Shown: piece after piece, positions 1 to 13,496 of the stretch
Layout of the letters: each line of letters opens with the position of its first letter
How positions within the stretch are numbered: position 1 is the stretch's first letter
Assembly: GCF_025602895.1 (NCBI RefSeq)
Contig: NW_026516288.1
Span: 62,001 to 126,000, forward strand
DNA length: 64,000 bases
Reading direction: 5' to 3'
DNA from: Polychytrium aggregatum
Taxonomy: Eukaryota; Chytridiomycota; Chytridiomycetes; Polychytriales
Position numbers and translations under genes: made by a program
The notes under the pieces: generated by a model
The model's database searches: none
Seen by the model: the letters and a program-made list of their open reading frames with translations, nothing else
Told to the model about the DNA's origin: nothing

Positions 1-425
1 GCTGCGCGGATGATCGGCTCCGGTGCGATTGGCCAACAGAGCAGCCCTGGCTTTTGGCTGTCCGTCGCTCGCCTGCATCCGATCGGCGGAATCGCTGGCC
101 AGCACGTTCTCGCAGATGCTGGCTCGCGGGCCGCAAACGGCACCCGCTCTATGCGGTTGCTTGTCCGCTCTGTCTTTTGTCGCCTCTCGGCGCTTGCTGC
201 TTGCCAGTTCGCTTGGTCATTGAATAGCTACAGCACACCATCCCGCCACATAGACATTGCATCTACTGCATATCGGCATAACACCTACTGCATATCGGCA
301 TCGTATTCGCTCGCCGTCCCTGCGCCGCACCGCTTTCACACGACACCTGCGATACTCCAAGGCCTCGTCTCCATAGCCTCCTCGTTGTTCTTCATCTCCG
401 CGCTGTCGACATTACCGCTGCCTCG
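1..425. other. 5' flank of the aminopeptidase gene
   Basis: No independent gene is supported here. The stretch is open in one plus-strand frame but shows no recognisable domain, and it runs directly into the ATG at 426. It is best read as promoter and 5' UTR of the M1 aminopeptidase, possibly preceded by the end of a gene outside the window. Confidence 0.4.
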
Positions 426-3400
426 ATGAAGAACCCGTCTGACACCAGCGCTGATGCCGACCCACAGTGGGACGCGGGCCAGGTCGACCCAGACGACTCC
501 GAGCATGGGTTTCTACTTGCCCTTGACATGAACGGCAGCTCCTCAACCAGTCCGGGCCAAAAGCCTTATCGGCGACACAGGACTAAACCTACTCCGGCCG
601 AACCAGGCTCCTCAAAGTCCTCCAGCGCGTGGTTTTCGTGGAGCAAGCTGGCATTCGCTGCGGCTTTGGTCGCCGTTGCGTCGCTCGTGATCATCACGGC
701 CGTCTCGATGGGCGGCTCATCTCAATCCGAGCGCACCACTGCTCTGCCCGAGAGCCTCGACTTTCTCCAAGCCAACTCCAGCCAAGGCCTGCGCCTGTCG
801 TCCTCCGTCATTCCCCGCCACTATGACCTCGAAGTGACTCCGGACTTGGAGACCCTTGGCTTTCACGGAACGGTCGACATCGCGCTGCTCATTACCGAGC
901 CGACCTATCACATTCGCTTCCATGCCCTCGATCTCAACCTCTCGAACATCTATCTGGCCCAAGGCTCGACCAGGCTCTTGCCCACGCGGGTCGTTGAGGA
1001 TCCACCCACGCAGACGTTCGTGCTGCTCTTTGGGACCATTGTTGGCGTGGGAGACTACCGCCTTTCCATCGACTTTGACGGCGTCATGGGCGATGGCGAG
1101 CCTGCTGGCTTTTATCGCAGCAGCTACATGGACGGCTCTGGCCAGAAACACTACCTCGCCATCACTCACTTTGAGCCCGTGTTTGCCCGAATGGCGTTCC
1201 CGTGCTTCGACGAGCCGGCGCTGAAGGCCAGCTTCAAGATCACAGTGTGCTCCGCCCTGACCGCGCTGTCAAACATGCCGCTCAACAAAACAGAGCCGGT
1301 GGGCGCCTCTGGCATGAGCCGATATGTTTTTCAGAAAACCCCGCCTCAATCCACCTATCTGGCCGCTTGGGGCGTCAGCGACTATTCCCGCGTAGAAGCA
1401 CGGACCTCCAGCGGAATACCAGTCGGCGTCTATGCTCCATCCGAGTCCATAAACCTGACCAGGTATGCGCCGCTCGTCGCATGGTAGATGCCGATCTGAC
1501 CAGGTGTCAAATCCAACAACTCGCACGATTGTCTGGAATGCTTGCGCTGAGTAGTCGCTTGAACATCCGCTTCAAAGGGATCCGTCCCTTACACCAATTA
1601 TCTGCATCTGTCGGCCGTCGTTGCATTTGACATGTCTTCCGCACGCAGCTTTGCCTTGGATGTGGCAACACGGTCGATGGAATTTTTCCAAAAGCTCTAC
1701 AACTACACGCTTCCGGTTCCAAAGATGGACCATTTCCCCGTTCCGGATTTCACCTGTGAGTTTCGCGATCGTTGGCAAGCAGTCCATGGCGATCGATGCT
1801 CACTGCCGCGGCTGGCACAGTCCTGTTTGATATCGGACTGACTGGCCGGCTGGCTCGGTTCTTGGACAACAGCGGAGGGTATGGAGAACTGGGGCTTGAT
1901 AACGTATGAAGACAGCCTGCTACTCATCAACCGCAGCTCGGCTCCCGCCCAAGATCTCCAGGCATCGGCGATGCTGATCGCTCATGAGATTGCTCATCAG
2001 GTCTGGCAGATGCGAGCGGCTCCCACGCAATATCGATTCAAGGACTGTACCGTCTGCATTGTCCTCCATCAATATTGGACAGCCGCATTAGTCCTTGCTG
2101 GCTGACACTGTCGATTCGTCGTTTCACAGTGGTTTGGCGATCTTGTCACGATGGCCTGGTGGGATGATCTGTAAGACCAGTTTCTTCACGCTACGATGCT
2201 TGAGACGGGACCTCTTGGTGCCGAAAAAGAGCGCAGTCTGACGTTCATGTTGTCTATGGCATCTAGGTGGCTCAATGAAGGCTTTGCAGAGTTTATGCAG
2301 TACAAGAGCGTTGCTGCCCTGCACCCGGACTGGGATTTACTGTCTCAGTTCTTCGTCTATGAGCATCTCCTCGCCTTCGAAGCCGACGAATCAATGTTCA
2401 CCCACCCCATATACCTTCCCGTCGCCGACCCTCTTCTGCTTCCCATGCTCTTTGATGATGTGACTTACAACAAAGGCGCATCGGTCATCCGTATGCTCGA
2501 AGACTGGCTCGAGTCCGCTGACGGCGGGCACCTCTCCTGTGGGCAGTTCTGTCGTGGTCTCAGGCAGTACTTGGTACAGTATGCCGAGTCGACTGCCCAA
2601 ACTGCAAACCTGTGGCATGCGCTCGACGCTGTTGGGCCCGAGGCCCACAAAGGAATCGTTAACGACACCATGTCCGGTTGGATCAGCAACCCAGGCTTCC
2701 CTGTTGTTCTTGTATCCGCGCAGAACGGGTTTGTCCGTTTGACTCAGTTCCGCTACACCCTCTGGAAAGACACAAACGCAACCGAAATCTCGAGTTCTTG
2801 GCAAATCCCTGTGAGCTATCGCATCCTTATGGATCCGCACTCATCCCCGACTCATGCAACTCCAGCAAAGACCGTGCTTATGAATGGCCACACAACCATC
2901 ATGACTCCGGCTCCTCGAAACTCGCTCGTTCTGATCAACCGAGACCGTGTCGGGTTCTATCGCGTCATGTTCGACTCTATCGATTACTACAAGCAGCTCT
3001 CGCACTGGCTCAAGAGCAGCCCCTCGCTCTTCTCTCCAGCTGACCGTGCCGGCTTCTTGTCCGATATCTGGGCGCTTGCAACCTCGAATCGACTCGGCCT
3101 CCAGCTGGCTATGGATATTACAACCTTTGTTGCCAAGGACCGTGATCCGACTGTGTGGCGCACCTGCATCTCGGTGTTCAAGCAGATGGACAGACTCGTT
3201 GGTGCCCATCCATTCATCGAGGCATGGAATCAGTACAAGTCTAGCCTCGTGGGACCCGTTGCTGCAGAGATCGGATGGGGCGCGTTTGCTGCGACGAAGA
3301 GCCGCTCCGGATCAAAGCCGATTCCGGCTCACGCACTCTCGCTCCTGCGATCTGCTCTCATTCCGTACGCCATCACCCTGGGTATCCCCAGAGTTGTGTC

Positions 3401-3974
3401 CACGGGACTCGAGCTCTTTGACGAGCTCCTCACCGGAAACCTCCACGATGCTCCCGACGAGATACTGCCATGGATATACTCTACCGCAGTGATGCACTCT
3501 TCCAACCTGACAGAGGCATACTACATCCTCTGGCATCTACGCGAGAGCCTTCCTGGAGACACCGTTTCGCCACTGGCACAGACCCCACTCCAAGCTCTAC
3601 AGAACCAAACCATCAAGATCATTGAGTCTGGCGAACTGCGCCCGCAGATGATCGTTCCCATGCTCTCGTCACTGGCCGGCGCCAAACATGGTGCTTCGGT
3701 GGTCTGGAGCTTCTTCCTCAGCCATGCGGACCAATTCCTTTCCGTCTCGTCAAACAGTGCCTCCCAGGCCGTGGAAAAGTGCGTTTCACTGCTCGAGAGC
3801 GCACAGCAGATTCGACAGGCGCAGGATTTAGTGGGTGGACCTGACGGCTGGATGGATGCTGAGCCCGGCGAGTCTGGCAGTCGAACTGGGATCAGGAGGG
3901 GCTTGGAGCGACTTGTACACTCCTCCAAGTTCAAATCGGTGGTTCTGAAGGGATTTAAAGCCCACCCTGAGTAA
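426..3974 (+). CDS. M1-family zinc aminopeptidase, type II membrane protein
   Basis: Five exons give one 1006-residue frame: 426-1462, 1649-1755, 1873-2000, 2130-2170, 2267-3974. All introns are GT..AG. Domains in order: a Ser/Pro-rich cytoplasmic N-tail, a single membrane anchor at about residues 75-95, then the M1 catalytic domain. The exopeptidase motif reads GMENWG (about 384-389). The zinc site is HEIAH (419-423) followed by WLNEGF, whose Glu442 gives the HEXXH-x18-E spacing of gluzincins. TYNKGASV farther on carries the usual M1 catalytic Tyr. The long C-terminal helical region matches ERAP/aminopeptidase-N-type enzymes. Length and anchor fit glutamyl/alanyl aminopeptidases that remove single N-terminal residues from peptides at the cell surface or in the secretory pathway. 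Substrate preference cannot be read from sequence. The ATG at 426 is the first in frame with the anchor. Confidence 0.93.
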
Positions 3975-4442
3975 GCTCAACATAGCAGGATCTGTTCCTG
4001 GTTATGGAGGTGTTCAAAAGCGAAATGGGACTCTTTGTTTTTGTGTTCGATTTCAAGTGTTTTGGATCCTGAATACACTCATGTTTATCCAGCGCGCCCG
4101 AGGATACTGCTGTTCAATCGCAGTTGTATTGGATGCAACCGGTGTGTGCTTATCCACTAGATAGGGTCGTGGCACGACCATTCTGTGCAATTCGATCGCT
4201 GCAGCATGTATTAATCTGTCAATTCGCGGCACTTGGCCAAATGCCATCGTGCTGAAGCATATATGACTCTCGGTTTTATTGAATGAGCTGATCGTCTACG
4301 CCGCCAGTTTTACGGAGCAGTCTCATGATGACAGGGTCGGCGGTAACTCTCGGAGGCCGGTGTATTAGAGATCCAGAATCGCACGCCGACAGCCTCGTGG
4401 ACAAGATGACTTGCTTCACTTTGTGAGCGCTGGAGCGTGCGC
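3975..4442. other. Convergent intergenic spacer (aminopeptidase / IFT140)
   Basis: Two genes end tail to tail here. I see no conserved coding frame and no RNA gene. The stretch must hold both 3' UTRs and polyadenylation signals; it is more AT-rich than the flanking exons. Confidence 0.5.
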
Positions 4443-7400
4443 CTAGCTGTCGGGCAGCTCCTCGACAATGTCCGAGCCGTCGTCGCCCTGGGTGGCGCCA
4501 TAGCTCTTGTCCAAAGCTTGGAGAATGTTGCGATCAACAAAAAACTCAATGTTGGACGTGGACTTTCGACTCTTCATCTTGTGGAGGACTTCCAGCGCCT
4601 GCTCGTGATTGCCGCTATCAAAATGGCACTCGACCAACAACGCGTATATGTCGCCCATTCGGACTGCATACTGAAGCGAGAAGAGGGCGGTGAGTCTGTT
4701 GGACATTTGCTCCAGCGACTTCCACGCTTCTTACAGGTGGGGCCACCAACCAGGGCAAGGATCTGGATCCGCTTACCTCGATGTCCGGTTCCCGCAACAG
4801 TGCTTCGCAAATCGAGAATGTCTTTTCAACATCGGTCTTGGCGAGCTTTCTGGCCTCCACGAACTTGGACACCAGGTAGATGCGGCGATCCATCGATGCG
4901 AGTTGGGGGTCGTCGGCCCCTCTGTCTTTGCCCTTCAAGGAGCACTTTGCTGCTTCGCGGAACGCGCCAAGAGCCTAGTGCATGTATCAGTCAGCGTATT
5001 TGATAAACAAATGCCAGGCCGACCGACGACACCGAGCTAGCACGGTGTCTATGATGCGCAAGAAGAACAGCATTGTATCTCCGCCACAGTAGAGGGATAC
5101 ACTCAGAGATACCGCAGCGCCTTCCACTATCCGCCGTGGGCAGTACCAGCCACCCAGCATCGAGACAGATCCAAGAATTCTCACCTTTTCGTAGTTCTGA
5201 TACTCGTCGATCTCTACCTGTGCGCAGGCTTGGTAAAATCCAGAGAGCGAATCAAATGCCTTTGCCTGGGGCCAAGCGCAGCTTGCTGTGAGAAATATGG
5301 GCCAGTGCTTCCATCTGCCTCCTTGAGCAGTGTCTCCAACGCCAGCGATTGATTTACAATATCCGAATGCGTTGCTATGGCGTCCGTGGCGATCGAACAG
5401 GTCGTTACACCCTTTGCTGCCTACCTTGCTGTAAAACAGTATGATTGCCTTCATGATCGACGGATAGTTCCTCCAGTCGAGTGTTTGGAGGTAGTTTGCA
5501 GCCAAAACGTAGATTTCTTTCTGTTTTGGACCCGAGACGTCTGGTGCGCATGGTGAAGGTTGATGCAGGATGGGTGAGTACAGTGGATTCCTGACTTTGG
5601 TGCATATGGCTCGCCAGTGGCATCAGCACTTACTGGCGAAAAATATAATCTTCTCAGTATCGCCTGATTTAAGCAGTGACTTCATTGCCTGCAGCCGATC
5701 GCCGCCCTGGTGATTGCATTGTGGGTGAGTGAGTGAGGGCGCAATTTGCAGTTCATGGCGTGGCTCTATCGCGAGTCTTGTCGTCTCGATTGAGACCCGC
5801 TCTGTGTACCTGGGTGAATTTCTTGCATGCGAGATGGTAGGACCTTTGCTGCAGACAGCACTGCGCAAGTTTGAGACACATTTCCTTCTCCTCTGCAGTC
5901 TCGCTTCCGCTCTTATCAGCTTGGATCAAGTCAGCCAGTTCCTCGGTGATGGTAACACCGTTTTCCTGTGCGACTTGGATCGCCTGCATAAATGAGATCA
6001 ACCGATTGTTTTAGCCACGGGTGAGTATGCCGTTCGAATAGATTGCTTTGTTAGTTTGTGAACCAACCTCGTCGACGTTTCGTGCCTTCAACAGCAGACG
6101 AACAGCTTGGGTGTGCTGCTGGTTTTCGATGAAAAACTGAGCGCATTTGGAGAGTAATTTTGGGTCTACACCCTCACCAAGACTCTCCACTGATATATCC
6201 CACAAAGAGGTGTTAGATTTACCAATATTCAGTGTTATTGTGCTGCGCTACAGCACTTGGACATTTCATCCAAACTTCAGCCGCCTTGTACACCAGACAA
6301 ACTCTGACGTTCGCGATTTGGCTAGGTCCTTCAGAAGAGCATACTGTCTCTGCTCTTGATACGACAGCAGTACCAAGCTGGCGCAGTCAACGATGCAATA
6401 TACCCTCCAGAATCCTCCGGGCCAGTCGGACAGCTTACCCAAATCTTGGAGCATCATGTGCTGCTTCGAGTCGAAGCAGAGCTGGAGCGCTTTCGAGATG
6501 TGGCCGCTCTTGTAATACAAGCTGATAGCCTTGTCGAGATATTTTCGCTTAGCCTCGTAGTAACTGGAGGTAAAGCGAGAGACGGACAGAAATCAAAGTT
6601 GTTAGAGCTCACAGACAAGATTTCGTATTGCGCGGGGCGCCTGCATGCACTGCAGTTGGTGGTACTTCCAGGCAATATGCATGGCACCAACTGGTGCGGA
6701 TTCTCTACACGAACCGTGCGACGTTGAGCATAGACTCCTTGGAGCCCTGAAGGGCCAGATACATGAGCTGATCATCCATTCCATGCAGCTGGGCGATCGA
6801 AATGGCTTGTGTGAAGCACTTTGCTTTGGAGTAGAACGATATGGCATCCGAAATCTAGGAACAGGTGTGTTTAAACTGTGGTCAAACCCGGGTATCCTCA
6901 CAGCTGTGCCACATTATATATGTGCCATACATTGCCTTCGTTCTCGAGGTGGTTTGCGATAAAGTACGCGGCCGCCGGCGAGTTGCTTTGGTCGGCAAGC
7001 TTCATGGCCTACGATCGGTGGTGTATTCCATCAAACGAATATTAACTCGCTTGAGAGGCATCGCACTACGCGAGAGAGTGCCAGCAAAGACGGGTCTGGC
7101 CACGAGTTCAGACAGATCGTACCTGGTCAAGCTTGCCGATACAGCAGTACAGCCGAACAATGGCAATATTATCGCCGCTTTGTTCGTAGAACTTGAGTGC
7201 CGCTTCGTAGTCGCCCGTCGATTCGAGATACTGTGCCCACCACTTCTTCAGAGGCTGATAAATGATTCCAGATAAAGGACAAACTCGTTATTTCCGCTCG
7301 ACATTTTGGCATTGCCTTGCCAAAGGATGCGTTGCTTTGGCCACTGTCCTGTGGCAGACCCTACCTTTGATTCGGACGAGTCGATATAGTCCTTGAGCTC

Positions 7401-10400
7401 TCGGTCTCGGCCAGCGAGCAGTCGCGGAATCTCGTAACTACGGGGTCATCGGTATTTGTCAGATATCTTTGGGATTGCGTTCGCTTGCCGCAAGACTTCC
7501 CAAGACATGCGCCCACTTTTTGACCCTTACTTGCATGCCGACGACTTTTCAAAGGCTGCAATCGCTCCGCTGATGTCGCCGATTTCCTGCAGGTATCGTC
7601 CGAATTTGCAAAAAGTCGAGCGGAGGCTGATCCGGTCACGACTGGCGGCCGTGTCGAGAGCCCATTCCCAGTTGCCCGAGCACTGCGGAGACGACGACTT
7701 GGGTTAGTTCACAACAAGGCTCATCTTGGCGGCTCGAAGGGAGCGGCGGCCCACCTGGTAGTATTCATTCAACAAATCGTATCGCTGAGCACTCAAATAC
7801 AGCTCCTCGACATCATTCGTCATGCCTGTGTGTGTGGGGGGGGGGAAGTGTCGGATGACAGGAGAAAAGGTGGCGATAGATTTATCGCAGTTAGCCACAG
7901 CCTTCGTGTGATCAATGCCCCAGAGATGGACTCACACCGAGCCCAGGCCGATACACCATATAGTGCCACTTGATGTATGTGTCTCACCCTCCGCTGCGAC
8001 ATCATACTTGTCACCACCTCGCCTTGCCCGCCATCGTCCCAAATGCAGGCTTACCAAGATATGTTGCTGCGATTGCAGCCTTGACGTCGTCCGACTCGTT
8101 CTTTGCTTCATTGAGGGCCGACACAGCCTCAGCGTATCCCATGCTGCCCAAACACATGACCGCCACATCCATTCGCTTCATCTTGACGCACTTCCGCGCC
8201 ATGTTTTCCCACACCCGCTCGTACTTGATGAAGCGAACTGCCTGGTGACATCGCCGCCAAGCTGTCAGATATTCGGAGCTGTGACCACAAGAGCCATCCA
8301 GGCACGGGTTCTTCCTATACCCATCTCCTTGCCTGCACCAGCATACCTTGAGCGCATCATCGATGTTGCCGGTGGTGAGATGGAAGCTGAAGTCCGTCAT
8401 TGCACGTAGGGTAGATGCATCAGACTCTTCGATTCCAACATAGTCGTGTGTGGGCTTTCGGAAGACTGATGTTGTGGTGGTCTCGTTTGATTCATATTTC
8501 TGGATTCGCCACGGGTTCGCCAAAGGAGGAGGATAGGTTGCGCTGTGTGAGCTCGAGCGTGCGGCCATATCAAAATATGTATCGCGTCTGGAGGCAGCAT
8601 CCCAGTCACCCATGCGTCTCAAGAGAGGGTACAAACCTGCATGAATATGTGGAACGGCAGATTCACTTCGATCAAGGTATCGGCGTCACTGGCAGAATAC
8701 CGATCCTGGAACACGATTCCGTGGGTTGAAACCACAAAGAAGGAGCATATCTGAAAGCGATAGCCATGAACAGCGTTGGCGCGAAGTGCCAGGCTACGTG
8801 CCCTGAAACCCGTTGATCGCAGAGGTTGGATGCTGATGCTGCGTCGGAAGTCGTCGTTGCGGTACTAAACATACCTCGTTGGACTGCAGACTTTGGCTGT
8901 CGGTCGATGATCCTGCAGCATGACCACAGTGACAACGTGTGAGGCTTATCCACTGACTTGGCCAGTAGTGCGGCAGATTTGGTCCAAGCCGTGAAGAATC
9001 TGCACCACTTGCTATCGAATTGAAACGAAAGCCATCTGACGAACCTGAAAGTGTCGCATAGGCCTGCGCCTCACAAACTAAAATACGAGGATCTGTCTGG
9101 TCCCAGAAGTGACTTGTGACCTATTGAGTAACGGCGCGCGGATTAAGGACCGTGGTGTCCACTCATTTGTGCATACGAGCCAAAGGGCACATGTCGAGAA
9201 CCCATGGGAGTGTTTGACTGACCCGAAGATTCTGCTGCGAGAAATCGTACTGTAGAATCTCGTCGTGATCGACATCGTAGATCAAGAGTCCTGTGTCGAT
9301 ACGCGGGTTGTTTGAAGCCTCTGCAGCGGCGTCGATTCAGCACAACAAGTAGTGCATCTCAGATGCCACGCATCAGCTGCGATCTTTGGCAAGAAGCTTT
9401 GCGACGGCTTGCCGCGATACATACCGTCGCTCATGGTTGTAGCCAAGATGCTCACAAACGTGCCACTCGAGTTGTGTTTGATCGAGAGCAGCTCTTGTAT
9501 GTTGATGGATCTGCAGTCAGAGATGGTTAGACTCTGCCGTTTAGCGCTTATTGAGCCAGAGCCAGAGCCATTCGAAGCGACGCGCGGAGGAGTGTGGTAT
9601 TCAGGACACCACGCGACCACAAAAATACTGGGTCGGTGGCTGGCAATGCAGCAATCAAAACTCGGTGCAATTTGGGTGACTCAGATACTTGCTCGTCGAT
9701 CTGCTTTGTGCAGATGTACTTTGGATCTTTGGACGATACGTCGAAGAGCTTGATAAAGTTATTGGAAGTTGCCTGAATGCGTCAACCGAGAGACCCAAGG
9801 AGTGTCACCAATTGCCTTCCGCATCAATCGAAGCCGAGTCCTCGATCCTTCTCTGTAAGGCGAGAGCTGCAGGCAAGGGATACAAATCACAGAAGCGATG
9901 CGACATTCCAAATGTTGCGACTGCAGTTTCCCATCTTACAAGCAATAAAAACCCGTGGCTGACACGGAGTGCGATGATCTCGCCTTCCTTCTCAGACACC
10001 GAGACGGAGGTTTTCATGACACCTTGCAAGTTGCACACATCAATCGCTTTCTTGGCCAGATACAGGGCTGTTCGGTCGACCGCGATGAGGAGAGAGTCTG
10101 ACGTGATGGTTCCGATAACTTGGAAGTTTGTGCCATCTGGAGGGGTCAGTGAAAGCGAAGCTTATCGTCAGAACAAGCGTCGAGCACACCGGTCAATCGC
10201 TCAGGACAGAACCGAGTCCACATGAACGCGGATCCGAGAGGACCGTGATATGTTGGGAGCAGGGACAAGGCCACACGCCCGGCACTGCGATTTGAATCGG
10301 CTGAAGAGCTTGCTTGCGAGTCAGCCATACAACCTTCTCCAAACTCGAATATTTCAATTTGCGTCCCGTCCCAGATCGCCAAGTGATTGGATGACAAATG

Positions 10401-12858
10401 AGCACCCTTGATTTTGCCCGAGAATTCGACTTCGTATGGCTCGAATTTCTGTCAGTGTGTTCATATAAATGTCGATATTAGATCCGTAACTTGAACTCAA
10501 ATCGATGAATGCGATAGCCGGGGCGAACCAACCTCCTTCGATGGGTTGAAGCATAGAAGCTGCTTGGGTGACGATTGAATAACTGCCAGCTTTCCGTTGG
10601 TTGCCCAGTGCGTTGTCGTCCGAGTCAGGATTTTGACAGAGTTTTTCTTGCGCACCGAGAGTAGGTTGGAGGATCCGCCTGTTTGTCCGTTGTAGTGCAA
10701 TCGTGTATCAGCCGCAAGAAGACACACTGACAATCACAACGGCTGTACTCAGTGGCCGCACTGCGGGCCAAGCCTCCGTGATTCCGTACCCCAGTGCAGC
10801 TCGTCGATGCATCCACCGGTGTTGATTCGAAAGGCGATCTGCTCCGATAGGAAAGATACAGGCAATTATGGCGCGGTTCAGTGAAGGCACGGTGTCGCTG
10901 ATAGTCCAGTTACGGACTTACTTTCCAATCGAAGCCCAAGTGCTTGTCATCCTTCACAACTTTGTTCAGTCTCCAGACAATCACATGTCCAGAGTCGGTG
11001 CCGGCTGATTGATTTCACCCATCCCACACAAAATAGCGTCCAGTAAGAAACGTGGTAGATCGTTCAGCTCAACGTTGCATAGCGTGATCCGTGGCATTCG
11101 TTCCAACGAGCCTGGCCATCGTTTGGGCGGTTGGGCTGTCGCTTCATATCAAGTGACGCACACAGCTTACCTGCAAGCATATTCTGGCTGCTGGAATAGG
11201 AGAGGCAGTTGAATCGGACACCGTCGGCATCTGTCAGTGAAGAGAATTACAGTCATCAGCCACTCCATTCTGCCGCCTTGCGATCTCTTGCGTTGCTTGC
11301 CACAGTTCTTGCACTCGGGGTGAAGACCGGCACGAAGGTAATGTGCCCGATCACTGTTGACAGACACCCGCGAGGGACCCCACCTGGAATAGTGAGATTT
11401 TGGGTCTCTTCGTTCAACAGGTCCCAGATTTTGACAAATTGACCGCAGAACGACAATGCCAATGTTCCAACACCGATCCAGACTGCCTGGAGATTCTTGC
11501 GGTCGTATCGAGCACCGGCGCTCAGTTTCATCTGTCGCATGCGGCAGCGCCAGATCGACCATTCAGACACAATGAGTCGAGCCCTTTAGTACATCTTGTC
11601 GATGAGACTAACACTGCAGCACGCTGGAATTCGGTGCTGCTGCTATCCAAGCCCACACCGGAGCGCTGAGCGCGAATCGCTCCGCTCCAGCGACACCAGG
11701 ATTTGGATATCAGTCACAGCTGCGATCCCAAACAGGCGCGTTGCTTACCTCAAGCTCCTGCGACAGCTTGCCGTCTTGGGTGAGGTTGTAGCGCAGCAGG
11801 ACGAGCTCGCTGCTGAGGGCAAACAGGATGTCCCGGTCTTTGATCTGGAAGATTCCCATGGAAATGACCGGCGGCGAGACCGAGGCACTCTCGGCGCAGT
11901 GCCCCATGTCGTCGGCATAATAGAGGGATCCCGAGGTTGTAGTCAAGAAGAACGGAGGGCTGTCCGATCGCCTGTTATAAATGCAAGCAATGCCAATCCG
12001 CAGAAAGTAAAGCATAGGTGGCATCAGCGCCGCTGCGGCCATAGTGTGGGCACATGCAAAATCTGGGAGCGGGTGGTGGCTGGGGCGGCCTGGCGACCTG
12101 CAGGTTGTCGGTCTGCGGAGGGTGAGGAACCGGTATCATACCTTTGATCGCGTTCGGATGAGCGGGTGCTCCGGAACAGGCAGAATGACACCCCTCCTTT
12201 CAGTCGATACTGGCAGAGCGAAGTGATTCGTCCGCGCTGATCGACTTTCCAGACGACAACAACCCCGTCCTGTTGATATGCAGAGACGCATGAGCGACGC
12301 GTGAGACGCTGCTTTCTGCAATGTGACGTCGTCGTGGGCTCTCAGGGATCCCTGACGCATCTTTGACACGACCGGCTTTTCGCCAAGGACCAGCGAGCCT
12401 CACCTGGTCGGCGCTGATCAATCGGTTGCCACCAAAGCTCCACTCCAGAATGCCAACGGGGCACTGGTGGATGTTGCCCTCTCGCAGCGCTTGTTCGGCA
12501 TCGCACCAAACTCCGACCGTGCCTGAAAACATATCGATGTTAGAATCATGTCCGGCGGTGAATGACATCGAGGGAATCAAGTCACCTGCGTCTATGCTGC
12601 CCGTGTTTGCGATCATGAATCCGCATCCCGGCCGCCTGAGCTACCTGTTGACCATCCGGCAGCAAGCAGCCGACGTGAGGGATGCCAAGTCATCGCGCAC
12701 ACTTTGGCCTCCTTCTGGATGCTGGCCTTATCGAGACGGGTGCCCTCGTCTGAAAAGATCTCGATTGAGCCATCGTCCTTGGCAGCAGCGAGCAGAGGTG
12801 TTGTCCTGTGCCAAACAGTCGAGGAGTAGTCTCCATCGATCGTGCAGTCTTGCCACAT
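4443..12858 (-). CDS. IFT140: Intraflagellar transport protein IFT140 (IFT-A core)
   Basis: Many exons on the minus strand encode an N-terminal WD40 half and a C-terminal TPR-like solenoid that match IFT140 throughout. Phase-checked exons at the 5' end are 12858-12645, 12522-12404, 12269-12142, 11971-11749, 11531-11384, 11230-11171 and 11004-10922. At the 3' end they are 5265-5185, 4974-4777 and 4670-4443. Diagnostic stretches include VVVWKVDQRGR, the IWDGTQIEIFEFG blade, WENMARKCVK, LLKSGDTEKIIFFA, AANYLQTLDW, CAQVEIDEYQNYEK and RMGDIYALLVE. IFT140 is a core subunit of the IFT-A complex, which drives retrograde transport and membrane-protein entry in cilia, here the zoospore flagellum. The start at 12858 is the first in-frame ATG and lies close to the family N-terminus. 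Internal exon boundaries between about 10.9 and 5.3 kb are only partly resolved. Confidence 0.93.
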
Positions 12859-13496
12859 GGCGCCGTAGGTCTGTGTGGGGTAATTCTGATGGGATGCAAG
12901 AGCGATTCCCAAAGCGATTCCCAAAGCGATCACCAAAGGCGATCCCACACGAATAGAGACGAAGCACCTGTTGATGGGATTGGCGCCATGGCGGGAGCCG
13001 GGCCAAGGACGGACTGCGTGATTGGTCTGGCTCGGACCGACAGCGCCATCTCATGCCGAGGAGGCGAAATCTGAGGCTGGACGCCCGGGCGCTTCTCGGA
13101 AACGCAGGTCCGTCTCATTGCTGGATTCTGGGCGATCGTGCCGCAATGCCACATCGTCGCTGGGGGCCCTGCGTCTGAGATAGACGGTCCTTGTAGCCGA
13201 GGACAGCATGCGCGTCAGGGTCGAGAGAGCATCCTCGACCATGATGCGTCTCGTTTGACGCTCCCCAAGATTACCAACCCAACATGCACGGAGTGATCGG
13301 CCGTCGACAAGAAAACGATAGGCTTGCGTTGGCCATGCCCTCAGCCGATGCCACCCGATTGCTCCCTCCGCGCCGAGACCCACAGCGAGCACAGGGACGG
13401 ATCTTGGAGGCGAAATTAACGGCGAGTGAGGCGTCACTCTATTTGATATTTGTCGTTTTCAAACAAGGAGGCAGTGTTGGGGGGAGGATGGCGGCT
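12859..13496. other. Spacer between IFT140 start and COX subunit end
   Basis: This stretch holds the IFT140 promoter and the 3' flank of the downstream minus-strand COX gene. Short open frames are present on both strands, but none shows family motifs. A four-unit 12-bp repeat lies at 12900-12937, just upstream of the IFT140 ATG. Confidence 0.4.
12900..12937. repeat. 12-bp tandem repeat upstream of IFT140
   Basis: The unit AGCGATTCCCAA is repeated about three times, with a fourth degenerate copy. It lies some 40-80 bp upstream of the IFT140 start codon, so it falls in the promoter or 5' leader. Confidence 0.7.

Noticed and set aside
12856-12948. An IFT140 start upstream at 12948
   Set aside because: That codon is GTG, not ATG; the first in-frame ATG is at 12858 and lies near the family N-terminus.
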